Shown in pieces: positions 35,960 through 47,067 of a DNA stretch of 64,000 nucleotides (positions are counted from its first letter, which is position 1; each line of letters opens with the position of its first letter). Position numbers and translations under genes: made by a program. The DNA lies in NCBI GenBank assembly GCA_023362775.1, contig JALMGJ010000063.1:1054001-1118000 (forward strand). Reading direction: 5' to 3'. The notes beneath the pieces were generated by a model. It ran no database searches, had not been told where the DNA came from, and was given only the letters and a program-made list of their open reading frames with translations. This stretch comes from Charina bottae. Its lineage: Eukaryota; Chordata; Lepidosauria; Squamata; Charinaidae.

Positions 35960-36265
35960 ATACCCAAGAAAACAAACAAATGCATCATCAAACAAATCAA
36001 CCCAGAGTTCTCACTTGAGGCACAAATGACCAGGCTGAAATTATTATACTTAAGACATATTATGCAAAGACCTAGCTCTCTGGAGAAGTCTATAATGCTG
36101 GGAAAGGTGAAAGGAAAGAGAAAAAGAGGACGACCAGAGGCAAGGTGGATGGACTCAATTACAGCGGTGATGGGTGCACTGTTGGAAGACCTGAAGGACC
36201 AGGTTGGGAACAGATCGTCCTGGAGAAAATCTATCAATGTGGTCAATAAGAGTCAACAGTGACTT
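35960..36265 (+). mobile_element. Old RTE-clade LINE, 3' end
   Basis: The translated frame contains LRHIMQRPSSLEKSIMLGKV, then KRKRGRPEARWMDSI and a terminal WRKSINVVNKSQ. These match in order the C-terminal domain of Bov-B (FGHIMRRQDILEKKLMLGKV, KRGRPRARWMDDI, WRGLVHEVTKSR), but with clear divergence, so this is a more distant or older RTE rather than the same Bov-B lineage. Confidence 0.8.
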
Positions 36266-36383
36266 GATGGGCACATAATCAGTCTATAATTCTAAAAAAG
36301 TTACTATTATTAACATTATTAGTAGTAATTACTGCAGTAATTACTCATCATAGAAGTAGTTAATGTCCATAGGCTATCTAGAA

Positions 36384-36709
36384 CAGGGATTTCCAAACTT
36401 TTGCCGTTGGCGACACACCAACGGCCGGCGCGCAAAAACCCGGAAGTGCCGCCGCCACTGCGCAAAACCCCAGAAGTGCCAGTGGTGGCGCTTCCAGGTT
36501 GCCGCCACCACGCTTTCGGGGTTTTGCGTGCTGTGGTGGCAACGGCGTCGATCTAGTATGTCGCGCAACAACCCGGAAGCGCTAATGGCCCACTGCCGCT
36601 GTTGCAGCGGCAGCAGTGCGCCATCAGCGCTTCCGGGTTGTCGCGCGACACACTTGGGGCCCCCAGGCGACACAGTACTGTGTCACGACACACAGTTTGG
36701 AAAGCCCTG
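36384..36709. mobile_element. GC-rich hAT MITE, family H1, copy 4
   Basis: Ends CAGGGATTTCCAAACTTTTG and ACAGTTTGGAAAGCCCTG; 8-bp duplication ATCTAGAA at 36376-36383 and 36710-36717. The interior holds several nested inverted repeats around AACCCGGAAGCGCTAATGG and ATCAGCGCTTCCGGGTTG. High CpG content could mimic a CpG island. Confidence 0.94.
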
Positions 36710-36849
36710 ATCTAGAAAATACACAAAAAGTTGAAAGGCAGGTAGGGCATGGTGTTATCAAATCTAAAATAAGATCATTAAATGCCTATCAACCACTACT
36801 GTAGTCCTAAATGGATTAAGTTGAAGGGAAAAGTTTCCTTTTTTGATGC

Positions 36850-37242
36850 ATTTGGAGAATGCATCTTTTAGCAATCTGGAGAAGTGCATGCATGATTTGG
36901 AGAGGGGCAGGCATGGCCTTCTCCAAAACATCGCAAGAAGGCAGTGCACAGTTTGGAGAACTCCGTGCGCAGCCTTGGGAAGAAGGCCTGGCGCGGCCAG
37001 CAGCTGCCTCACATAGGGCCAGGCTGGGCGTACCTCAGCAGCAGCAGCAGGAGGAAGATTGCAAAGGTCAGCTGGGGACGGCAGGGCCTGCAGAGCACGG
37101 GGCGGCTGGCCGCGGTGCAGGGGCTGAGACTGATGAAGGGTGCGGGCATCTACTTCAGCCCTGGCACCGCTGGCGCCGAGGAGTGCTGCTGTGCAGGGCA
37201 GCCAGAAGGGCAGAGATGGGGCAGGAGATAGGTGGGTGGGGG
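36850..37242. other. GC-rich segment of unknown origin
   Basis: About 390 bp much richer in G and C than its surroundings. Open frames cross it on both strands (up to 179 codons) but are low-complexity, with Gln, Ala and Ser runs from a CAGCAGCAG stretch, and I recognise no domain. It adjoins a fragment of the TA-target MITE at 37243. It may be the interior of another transposon or an unrelated insertion. Confidence 0.5.
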
Positions 37243-37427
37243 GAGTTGAAGCACCCCTGCAGTTGTAAGCGTGGGCGGGCTGCCAAGCGCCTGAATTTTG
37301 ATCACGTGACCGTGTGGGGTGCTGCAATGGCCGTAACTTCGGGGACCGGGTGTAAGTGCCATTTGATCAGCACCACTGTAACTTTGAACGGTTGCTGAAC
37401 AAATGGTCATTAAGCGAGGACTACCAG
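37243..37427 (-). mobile_element. TA-target MITE fragment, antisense
   Basis: Read on the minus strand it begins CTGGTAGTCCTCGCTTAATG and continues with AACCGTTCAAAGTTACAG, GGTCACGTGATCAAAATTC and GCTTGGCAGCC, matching the left half of the 409-bp element at 49011. The other half is absent. Confidence 0.75.
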
Positions 37428-37698
37428 TATTTATTACCATCTCGACCTACAACTACCTTTAAATATCTTTGCTAATATGCAGCTGTGCCAATTTGGAGGT
37501 ACTAGCACCATGGAAAAATTGCATTACCTGCTTATCAACAAAAGGCACTGTTCGCTCATCATTTATTACAACATGAATACAGAATTAATTTATATTAATT
37601 ACATACATACTACATCAAAGGAAGTACCACCCAGCCCTATCTCAAAAAAGGCTAACCACACACCAAAGCAAACTACCCTGTCAGCAATGTATATTCTG

Positions 37699-37851
37699 GA
37701 GAACAACACCTCCACCAACACAAGCAGGACAAGCCAGGGTATATAAACAGAGAGCAAGTCCCACTCCCTTTTTGCACTGAAGATGTTGCCTAGTCTGGCA
37801 ATGAAACATCTGCAAGAAAACAACAAAGCTCAGAGAGCACCAAGGACTCCA
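37699..37851 (+). mobile_element. Penelope-like (Poseidon-type) 3' end, 5'-truncated
   Basis: TGAAGATGTTGCCTAGTCTG, GAAACATCTGCAAGAAAAC and CAGAGAGCACCAAGGACTCC are the 3' tail of a vertebrate Penelope-type element I recognise. A 14-bp repeat CAATGTATATTCTG at 37685-37698 and 37852-37865 is the likely target duplication. It belongs to a different lineage from the element at 18.6 kb. Confidence 0.75.
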
Positions 37852-37865
37852 CAATGTATATTCTG

Positions 37866-38431
37866 TAACAAAATCCAATCTGAAACCTTGTACAGTTCTA
37901 CAATTTTCCTTTGCATAGAAAATACAAGCAGGCTAATATGCAGATTATAATGCAATTATATCTGTTTTTGCACTACTGAGACTTTTTGTTGTTTTTCACC
38001 AAAATGCAAGTGAAAATACCTACTCTGGATTAAATTATGCAGGACATGTGTATTTTAGAAAAAATAAAATACCATACAAATTTTCCTATGTTTTTTACAA
38101 ATTCAAACTGATGCAAATATAAAATGGAATAGATTAATAAATGAACATGTGTGGTGTGATAGGGGCCCTGATGCAAACTTCCCTAGCTGCCATTTTCAAG
38201 GACCAGTATATAACTCATGTACCAGAAGTTTATGCTGCATCTTGGCCAATAATTCAAGTGATATTCTTAGCACAGAAATATGGTTTTGAGTTTGAAATAT
38301 TTAAGATGGCAACATTTTCACCTCAACAATGTATCTGGGGAGTGTCCTTTGGCAGTAATTCTCTCAAGTGTTAGTGTGCCATCTGCAATGTGGAAGTAAC
38401 ACTGAGCAAAGGTTTATTATTGTTATTGGTG
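37866..38431. other. Intronic DNA without a supported gene
   Basis: A 77-codon open frame starts near 38141 but shows no known motif and no splice support. Nothing else assigned. Confidence 0.45.
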
Positions 38432-39022
38432 CCCCAAGATGGGCACATGTGACACCTCTGCTGCTCCAGCTGCACTGGGTGGCAGTATGCTTCCGGGTCC
38501 AATTCAAGGTGTTGGTTATCACCTTTAAAGCCCTACATGGCATGGGACCAGGTTACCTGAGGGACCGTCTCACCCCCATAACATCGAACCGTCCCACTCG
38601 GTCATGCAGAGAGGGCATGCTGTGGACCCCGTTGGTAAGGGAGTTTCACTTGGCGGGGTCCAGAAGGCGGGCCTTCTCTGCGGCAGTGCCCGCCCTTTCG
38701 AACATTCTACCCCCGGAGGTGAGGCAAGCCCCATCGCTCCCGGCCTTCTGGAAGAATTTAAAGACCGGGTTCTGCCGCCTCGCCTGGGATGGGAAAGGTA
38801 ACAGCTCCTCCTGGGGATGGCTGGTCCCATAGAGCCCTTTTAAAAACAATTTTGTGCCACTTGGATTTTATTCTTAATTTATTGTATTTATATATATGTA
38901 TAGGGATTATATTTTTATCCATTTTAATTATTGACTATGTAAACCGCCTTCCCCCTTCCCTTCGGGGGAGATGGAGCGGTAATATAAATGGAATTATAAA
39001 TTATAAATAAAGAAATAAATAA
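38432..39022 (+). mobile_element. L2/CR1-group LINE 3' end
   Basis: The 38440-38790 translation contains LLLQLHWVAVCFRVQFKVLV, TFKALHGMGPGYLRDRL, RRRAFSAAVPALSNILPPEV and PSLPAFWKNLKTGF, the conserved C-terminus of L2/CR1-type reverse transcriptases. The UTR ends with AAACCGCC, CCCTTCGGGGGAGATGG and an AAATAAAGAAATAAATAA tail. It is well preserved, but 5'-truncated. Confidence 0.88.
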
Positions 39023-39356
39023 TTATTTTAATGGTAAGTTTGCAGTTAATTTATGTATTAAAATAAATAGTATGACTATGTTTCAAGTACTAATGCGCCC
39101 ACTGTGGAAACAAAAACTTCTGTGAGTTAGTTACTGTTAAGTCTACAGCTGCTTATTGTGAACACAGCCTCATTATGATACATTTTTAGAAATTGAGTCA
39201 TAGATGTTCCTGGGTGACCGGTTATAAATAAAATGTAATCTATACTGCCATGTTCCTGTAGTGAGTACTGGGTCACGACAGTTTTTGCATCAGCAAAGAG
39301 CCGCAAGCAAAATAATCTTCTAGCAGATTATTATAGCAACGGATCACTTCACATAT

Positions 39357-39683
39357 GGGGGGCGTGGTGGCTCTGCGGTTAAGACGCCAGGCTTGTCGGC
39401 CGGAGGGTTGCAAGTTTGGCAGTTGAAAACCCGAGCGATGTGATGGAGTAAGCTCCCGCACTCGCCCCAGCTCTTGCCAACCTAGCAATTCGAAAGCATG
39501 CAAATGCGAGTAGATAAATAGGTACCGCTCCAGCGGGAAGGAAACAGCGGGTGCAATGTAGACTAGCCCCCCCGTGGTGCACCCCGGTCAACGTGACTTG
39601 TCACGGCTAAATAGTCTACACAGCCAGCTGCTGGACCTCACAAGGGATTTCCCAGCAAGAAAAATGCCATACGAAATAAATAA
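39357..39683 (+). mobile_element. Chimeric SINE: Sauria head with a different 3' tail
   Basis: The insertion has an 11-bp duplication ACTTCACATAT (39346-39356 and 39684-39694). Its first 190 bp are Sauria SINE: GGCGTGGTGGCTC, AAGACGCCAGGCTTGTCG, GCATGCAAATGCGAGTAG and CAGCGGGAAGG. From about 39550 the expected CGGACACGACTG and ACCTTT tail are absent; instead there is a GTGCACCCCGGTCAACGTG block and an end in ACGAAATAAATAA. The duplication shows the whole chimera moved as one unit. Confidence 0.82.
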
Positions 39684-39694
39684 ACTTCACATAT

Positions 39695-41428
39695 ACAGTA
39701 AGTATGAGGAGTACAGTCAATAATGCAGTTTCTCTCAGGACAAGCCATTTGTGCATTGTCAAGCTCCTTGACTCGTGGTCCTGAATCCAGAGACCCAATC
39801 ATTTTCTCATAGCCCAAATGTACCTTCTCTGTGGCCTCTATTTCTCATTTCCTCTACACAAGAACTGCACCACAGCATTCAAACGTTAAGTTCTCTTGAA
39901 ATAAATATGCTATGGTGCAATCTTATTCTGTATTTTATGATTTGAATGGATTTCCAATCTGATTCTGGGACCAATACAAGGCCTCCTATACAGTGATCCA
40001 AACGTTGTCTTCTCCCAGATAAAATTACCAAGATCTTCAGATCACCTTCGCAGCCTTCTTCCAAATGAGGTGATGCAGGTGGCTTCTAAGGAGGGATGCC
40101 TTTCAGCAGATAAACCCTGGAGGGAGAATGCCTTGCCCTAAAGAGGCTTGCCTGTGCTTACACCGTCCTCTTTGCACTGTTAGATATAGAACTTTTTAAT
40201 TTTTCCAATCTTTTTAATCTCCAATATTTAACAGCCAAGTTTGGGCTTTTTAGATTTTTCCACTGCATACTCTTATAGCTGCTTGGTATTTTTAAAAACT
40301 CTTCTCCGTTGTTTTATTGCATCATATTTAGTGGCTTTAACCTCAAACCATAACTAGCCTTAAGAGCTTCAAGCACTGGGCAGGACAGAAAGTCCAGATC
40401 CCTGCCATGGCACTCAGGAAAGAGGAGATTAAAAACATCCACACCAACAAATCTCTGATGCCCACCAAACTCCCTACCCTAGGATTTTGTTTTGTTTTTC
40501 TAGATTCTTGTAACTAAAAGGAAAGGAAATGCAATAATCAGCCAGAAGAACAATTTGCAGTCCCAGTGATGCCTCTGGGCCCCAGACAGTCCTTAGAAGA
40601 CCTTTCAGAAAACAAAATGGTGGCAGCTACAGCCCAGGGTTTTGTTTGCCCTCTGGTCTTGGGGCATTTTTTTTGACAGGCATCAGTTTTGTGAGAATGC
40701 CCATCCTGTCTCTGAAAATTCCTACATCTGCATCAGCAACCTTGTTTATTGATTTTTTTGCGATATAATTAATGCAAATAGTCCAGTGGTAGATTTCATC
40801 AACAGAATGATCAACTAAATGAACAGGGTTAAACTAATTCATTTGCCCTTTCCACTTCAAAATTTACTTACAAAATACTGAAAGATACTTGTAAAACAAA
40901 ATAGAGTAAAAGCGACCATTATTTATTCTAACCCAGTTGGGAAAACCTCTTGTGCTGTTTCATTCCCAAACTCTTTTGTCTCTATGAATAGCCTTATTGT
41001 CTACAGAATTCAAAGTTGTACACAAGGTTTTCCTGGCTCCCCTCTCTTCCCCTTGAGTCAGGACACATTTTAAAAAACAGCATTGAGGGCTTGGGGATAC
41101 TTGTCCCATTTAGTATTAAGATATCTCCAACCAACCAACAACACTGCAGAAGAGAGCCACAATGTCTTTTTAAAAAAGGAGAGGAAAGAGAAAAAGTACA
41201 AAATGTGTGCAATGTGCATAAACAGTTCTACCTCAGACTCTGCAGACTGATATATAAATTATTCATGCAGCTAAGATTTTTGCCACCCTAAGACACATCT
41301 TCATATGACTGATGATAATTAAATCTTTTTAATCTAAAAGTTCTGACTTAATATATTATGGCTAAAATGCCACATAGTCTTAGGGAATTGCTCTTCACGC
41401 AGAGGCATTTCTTTCCCACTCTTCTTTC
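39695..41428. other. Intronic DNA without a supported gene
   Basis: Nothing confidently assigned. 40080-40560 has the look of an old repeat, but I could not match it. Confidence 0.45.
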
Positions 41429-42207
41429 CTATAGATCAGTGTTTCTCTGTTAAAGTATTTGGTAAAGGTATTCTATGTAGAGTTGGGCGAATGGTGTTTC
41501 TACACCATGAAACTCTAGCCTGGAAAGTGGAAATTTCCAAGCCCCTCTGTTGCAAGTATGTTTCCATAACAAAGTAGCTCATAAACAACAGGTGCTGTTC
41601 TAGCCAAAACATTTGGACGTTATCAGTCCTTTTCCCATGAGAATAGAGTCTCAAGGGAAAGCCAATATGCAACACCGCCACCCCATGGCGGCTTATAGTA
41701 AGTACAACTGTTACCAAAATGTTAGGCTGAAAGAGTTGCCTAGCCCATATTAACCAATCAGAATTGTGTACCATGGGTATAATTCAGCTATGAACCATGG
41801 GTATTCATCTCACTTATGTTCTTCCTATGCTTTCTCTATGTAGACTGCTATCTACATGTACTTGTATCTGAACTGTAACTATGCCTGGTCTTTGCACAGA
41901 CCATGATGTTTTCTTTCCATTCTGGTGATGGAACTCTGCTTATGCTTTGTTTTTTCCTTTTTGCAATAATGCACCATACATCCATTATTGCCTTATGCTA
42001 TCAATAAAGATATTGTTAGCCTTACAACACGTTGTTTGGATTACTTCAAGCCTGGAACCCCAAAAGCCACCATCACCCCACATTCTCAACCTTGGCAACT
42101 TAAGATACGTGGACTACAACTCCCAGAATTCATGCTGGCTGGGGAATTCTGGGAGTTGAAGTCCACTTATCTTAAAGTTGCCAAGGCTGAGAAACACTGA
42201 TCTATAG
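41429..42207. repeat. 19-bp perfect inverted repeat bounding 740 bp
   Basis: CTATAGATCAGTGTTTCTC at 41429-41447 is repeated as its exact reverse complement at 42189-42207. The CAGTGTTTCTC part is a hAT-type terminus and the CTATAGAT part lies outside it. A true target duplication would be direct, not inverted. The enclosed DNA has a promoter- or LTR-like AT-rich stretch ending in CAATAAAGATATTG near 42001, but no coding. Confidence 0.7.
42077..42199. mobile_element. Palindromic hAT MITE
   Basis: The left arm TACAACTCCCAGAATTC mirrors the right arm GAATTCTGGGAGTTGAAGTCC, and the outer parts AACCTTGGCAACTTAAGAT and ATCTTAAAGTTGCCAAGG mirror as well. The right terminus is GAGAAACACTG; the left terminus is eroded (CATTCTCAACC). 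It is related to the 73-bp MITE at 16493. Confidence 0.85.
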
Positions 42208-43689
42208 ATCCTCACCCTGATAATCCAGAGGAAGTGCCAATCCTCTATACTCAAGCTTGGAGATGTGGATCTACAGAGGGAACAAGACTCACTTCGTCCT
42301 GTATTTTCTCTCTTTGAATTTGGACTGGGTGATATGCAAAAAAAATACATTCTGTGTGTGTGTGAATTTGCCACTCATTTTAAATAAGGGTCACTACCGT
42401 GTGTTTTCAAATGAAGATAGCACACTTTGGTTGGTGGTAGTATTACAGAATATTTTACACAATACTAGCAAATATCACATACATAACATGCATTTAATTC
42501 TGTCCCTTATTATCTGAAATCTGTTGCCTGAGGCAGTTTCTCATATCTGCTCATTATCTGTGGTCTCTGAACTGCTGCAGGAAGCCTTCCTTTCTGTTTT
42601 CAGTGATGGCCATGCACCATGCTTTCCTTCATTCATATTGTTCTTATCACTGTTTCCTATTGCAGAATTTGATAGCAATAGCACCTTTTTTTTCATTTTT
42701 ACCTCCAAATGGAAATAGTGGTACCAACTCCACTATGGTTCTTTGAATACAGGAGAGGATATTCAGGGGTTTTCAAAATGAAGGCATTATAACATTGGCA
42801 TTCTCCTAGCTCTACCACCATTTTGATGGCTCTCAAGAGCTCCAATATCCTCATTAAGACTGCAAATGCTGGATGCTTGAGAGTCTCCCAGAGACTGTAA
42901 GTAGATAGGAAGTAGCTCCATTCATCCTACACGCCTTGTATCAGACAGATCTGCTCCCAGATGCCCCATATTGAAAATATATTTTCTACTGATTTGTTCA
43001 GTTTTAGGAACATGCTGTTTGGCCCAAAATCAGTTCCTCACATTCTAACTGATCTGTTTCAGGCTATGAAATGTGGATTTTATGTTAGTTATGCCTTAGT
43101 TGTAGAACAGTAGCAGACAACAAGTATTATTCATTTTATTAGATTAGATTCATTTATTAAATACTTAAATTGCCACAATCTTGTAATTCTCAGTGGCTAG
43201 AGTATTAGAAGAATCCAATTACTTTTAAGGCCTTTATATAAAAAAGTATGCATAAGATTTCACAAAAGTTGCATAGAAATATAAAGCTTGAGCTCACTAC
43301 AGTGTTCTTGTCTCAGAAGGTGTATTTATGAGTAGAGAGCCCTGAGAGTTACAATGATCTTGGCCAAAATTAAATATGGCTGTCATATTTTCAATGGCTT
43401 TTTCATTTATAGTTGGATTTTTTTAAAAAAAATCTGGAAACAAAAAAGATTGAAAGATTTGGTGTACTCTTTGTAAATACATTAGCACTGCATAATGCCG
43501 CTGTTTCCAAATAAAATCTCCTTTGTGTTCTCTTCACATATGTTCACTCACTCACTGTGTCTTGTCTGTGTGTAATATACAATCCTATAAAAAGTTATTG
43601 GCACTTAAGTATGTTCCTGGGTGTCTTTTCGCAGAAAACAAATATTGTCAATGTATTTTAGTATTTATTATTTTGTTTTGTTTTGTTTT
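42208..43689. other. Intronic DNA without a supported gene
   Basis: A possible LINE tail in antisense lies near 43130-43200 (ATTTATTAAATACTTAAATTG). Otherwise nothing assigned. Confidence 0.45.
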
Positions 43690-43920
43690 GTTATTTTATT
43701 TTTATCCCACCTTTTATAAATAACTCAAGGCGGCGAACATACCTAATACTCCTTCCTCCTCCTATTTTCCCCACAACAACCACCCTGTGAGGTGACTTGG
43801 GCTGAGAGAGAGTGACTGGCCCAAGGTCACCCAGCTGGCTTTCATGCCTAAGGCGGGACTAGAACTCACAGACTCCTGGCTTCTAGCCCAGCACCTTAAC
43901 CACTACACCAAAGTGGCTCT
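43690..43920 (-). mobile_element. MIR-like tRNA/CORE SINE, antisense, nearly complete
   Basis: On the minus strand it reads AGAGCCACTTTGGTGTAGTGG (tRNA-like head), GAGTTCTAGTCCCGCC (B box), GGTGACCTTGGGCCAGTCAC, CCTCACAGGGTGGTTGTTG and CGCCTTGAGTTATTTATAAA, ending in an AT-rich tail beside a (TTTTG)n stretch. The sense partner is at 33188. Confidence 0.85.
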
Positions 43921-46900
43921 TTCCTTGTTTGTATTTCCTTGTTTTGAGCAGAAAGCTGCATCAGAAGATTCAGAAAGTGCAAAACCCAATGCACAGCTTG
44001 ATTTCTCATCTGTACACACTGCTGTTCTTGATGATCAAATTCCTCTTACATCCATCAATGCTGATAATGAAAATGTGCTATTTTTTTTACAAAAAACCAA
44101 TGCCATGATCTTCAAAGTGTTTTATAAAATATAAGCATTGTATATGAACATTATGCTTGCTTACTTTGGATAAAATTAGATTACATATGCTAAGAACTCC
44201 TACTTGAGGAATAACTGGAGAAAGGCATCATGAGCATGCTATTCTTCTTTAATAAAGGGGAATCAGATTGACCTGAAAGATTACTTTTGAAACCTTTAGT
44301 TCTTGGATAGGACAAAATCCCCCATCTGAACCAATTGGGGAGTATCACAGCATCACAGCTATATTTTGATCATCCAAAATTTCCTTTAAGCAACACCGTA
44401 TCAATAGGTAGGGTTATTCCAAAGGATTCTGTATGCTAAGGAATGGCATGTGCTATAAGGAGCACTACCATCCCAGCCACTAGTGGAAATTCCACTTTCT
44501 CCCCCCCTCCTGAAATAATCAACATTCCTAGTTTTGCTGCCTACCCAATTTCAGTAAATTACAAATGGCCAAATTACTAAAGGTAAAACATGTTGTTAAC
44601 GCATGCCATGCATAGTTTGCCCCATGTACTTTGTGTGCATTTTACTTTATTGTTTATTTAATGTTTCTGCCATTCATCATTTCAACATACAGTATTATAC
44701 TATGAATTCCTTCTAGTCATTCTGAATATTCTTGGGCCACACCAAAACAGAACTAAAGAAAATTACAGTCCCAAGAACTTACACCATGAGAACACCTAAA
44801 TTACACTCCAGTGAGAGGGACTCCTCAACCGCAAGAAGAGTTGCAATTAATTTTATCCCTAGGTGAATCAGTCCACTGAGTACATACACCTACAGATGAA
44901 CAAAACACCATCTGTAGAACAGAGACGTTTTTCCAGGAACGTTTTTTCAGCTTACTTAGTGGTGACCTGTTAGAAGGAAATACCACCTTTAACATTTTCT
45001 GTAATAGCAAAATACAACACTCAAAGCACTTCACTGCAGCCTTCTCTATTAATATGCACTTTCACTGATCAGTCTGACTTCCCCAACAGAATCACAGTTA
45101 ATCAAATCATCTTGTCACTTATTTATTTCTGAGTCTGTTCACACATTGCCAATAAAAAGCTTGAGGTTAAAATAGCTATGGAAAAAAACATGGTAACTGA
45201 AGTTCTCTGATGCCAAGCTTCTTGTGTGACACATGGTGAGGAAAAATAGACCTGTGTGAAGCCTGGGGCAAAACTGTAACTCAATCATTGATTGGCCAAG
45301 AAGTCATATATCCACACAAATATGCTATTATGACAATACTGCACTTAGGACAATCTATCTCCTTCCTAAGCATCATGTTGATATATCCATTTTTATACTA
45401 CCAACCTTGTGCCAGTCTGTCCAAAAAATCCATATCTGTGTATAAAGGCTTATGCCCACACTATGTGAAATGAATATTTTATCTCCTGATGTTTTATTTT
45501 TACATCAATAAAGCTTCAAGGGATCTGCATTTTACCACTGACAATTGTGGAAGTTTACCACTGCTATGACTGTGGTCATCCCAGAAGCTGCTAACAGTCC
45601 ACATGTTAAATCTAAACAAAATAGGTATCTTTCAATATGAAGTTCTCACAGCAATTTAACTCAGGTACATAGTATAGAAGAATTTTAAACCCTTTCATCA
45701 GTGTCACTCCTGCAGTCTAAATCAACCCCCTGGGCTTTTCTGTGGTTATATTTAAATAAAACAGGAACTGCAAGTAGGGCATTCTTAGCTTGCTATGTTT
45801 ATGCTCTAGTCCTTCAATTGATCAAAAAAGCCATTAAGAGTTTAACAAACAAAGCAAATGGCTGCTCTTGGACTCACAAGGATCATAAATTTATGTAGAA
45901 TTTCACTCTGTTGCAATATCTAAATTTTAAATCCAGAAATGATAACTACCCTAACATTTAAATCCATCGGTCAGTGGTTGCATTCCTTTTTGGGGGGGAA
46001 ATTATGTTGTTTTTGTTAACCCGAGATGTAAAATTGGTTTATGTTTTATGACGGGACAAAAACAAGAGCACTTTGCTCACCAGAAATGTGCTTATCTTTC
46101 TTACTACTAAGAAACCATCATAGAAGATTTACATAAAATGTCCTGTTTCTTTTTTCTAATTGTTTGCCAGTAACTGGAAAGCAAGGGCTGGAATTACTGC
46201 AGATTCTTCCTATAAGACTTTTTGTAACTAATCTTTCAGTAGCTGTCAACACTGATTGTAAGGAAGTGTCTAATTTCTAAACAAGTCTTTCAAGCAGCTG
46301 ATCTGTTTTCATTTTGCCAAACACAGCCTTTAAAGCTACACTCCAGCAAATATTTCTAAATCCATCAACTAAAGAGAAAAATCCTTATTTGACCTTTACA
46401 TTTTAGGGTGTTTTACATCTCTATGATCCAGCAAGTACCAATTTCAACAATTGCATGTGATACCATTATTTCAAGATACTTGCATTTTTCTAAACCAACA
46501 GGAAATACAACACCCTAGCAAGCACAAGATTATAATTGAAGATTTTCATCAGCAGTCCCATCCCTCCTCAGCATATGCCATCTTGCAAACTTGTTCCTGC
46601 AGTTCACAAAATATTGCAAAATGCCCCCCTCGCCCCATTTTTCTTTAACTTGTGGTATAATTGCTCCAACTTAGCCCTCTCTAGATACGTTGCAATATAC
46701 TCCCACGATCCCAATGGCAATGCTTGCTGGCAGTGATAAGGGGTTGCATTTCAGCATATTTGGACAGGCTGGTCAAGCGTGCACAGCTTAATCCATACCG
46801 CTGACAATCAGAATTCAGTGGTCCTCTGAAAATATATTCCAACACAGTGAAAATAATAAAACTCACTCAGTGACGTCTCACACCAACCAACAATTACAAC

Positions 46901-46989
46901 AGCACTGGTGTTTCCCAATCATACCAACAAAGGGATCTCATTAGAAAGAAAAATGAAGAGCTAATTCAAGTACTTGAAAATATTTTTAC
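43921..46989. other. Intronic DNA downstream of the PLCB1 exon
   Basis: This is intron sequence 3' of the exon in gene orientation. I scanned both strands for the next PLCB1 exon and found none. Nothing else assigned. Confidence 0.5.
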
Positions 46990-47067
46990 CTTATTTTGAT
47001 CTGTCCAGTATAAGAAAAATCCTTGTGGGTCTGTTCTGAGAAAAACTGATGTCACACCAGTAGAATC
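46990..47067 (-). CDS. PLCB1: Internal coding exon of phospholipase C beta, best match PLCB1 (78 bp, phase 0)
   Basis: On the minus strand a pyrimidine-rich tract ending in TTTTGTGCAG precedes the exon and AAG/GTAAAAAT follows it, so both splice sites are canonical. The 26 open codons include LRTDPQGFF and YWTDQNK, which I recognise as the N-terminal PH-domain region of PLC-beta. RTDPQGFF and YWTDQNK fit PLCB1 better than PLCB2 (RVDPKGYY) or PLCB3. PLC-beta enzymes are Gq-activated and hydrolyse PIP2 to IP3 and diacylglycerol at the plasma membrane; the PH domain helps membrane and G-protein binding. Both ends fall between codons, so exon skipping would keep frame. The first ten residues ([10 protein letters not shown]) differ at several sites from the mammalian protein as I remember it. 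I found no other PLCB1 exon, which agrees with the very long early introns of this gene. The paralogue assignment is an inference from 26 residues. Confidence 0.83.

Noticed and set aside
36384..37400. CpG island or promoter with a coding exon
   Set aside because: The first part is a hAT MITE with terminal repeats and an 8-bp duplication, and the second part has no recognisable exon or splice sites; long frames there come from high GC.
38141..38374. 77-codon open frame as a small gene
   Set aside because: No motif, start context, homology I recognise or splice evidence.
41450..42060. Solo LTR ending near AATAAAGATATTG
   Set aside because: A polyadenylation-like signal is present, but no TG...CA boundaries or target duplication could be found.
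43921..46989. Next PLCB1 exon
   Set aside because: I looked for the expected acidic-to-basic continuation on the minus strand and found no open segment with splice sites.
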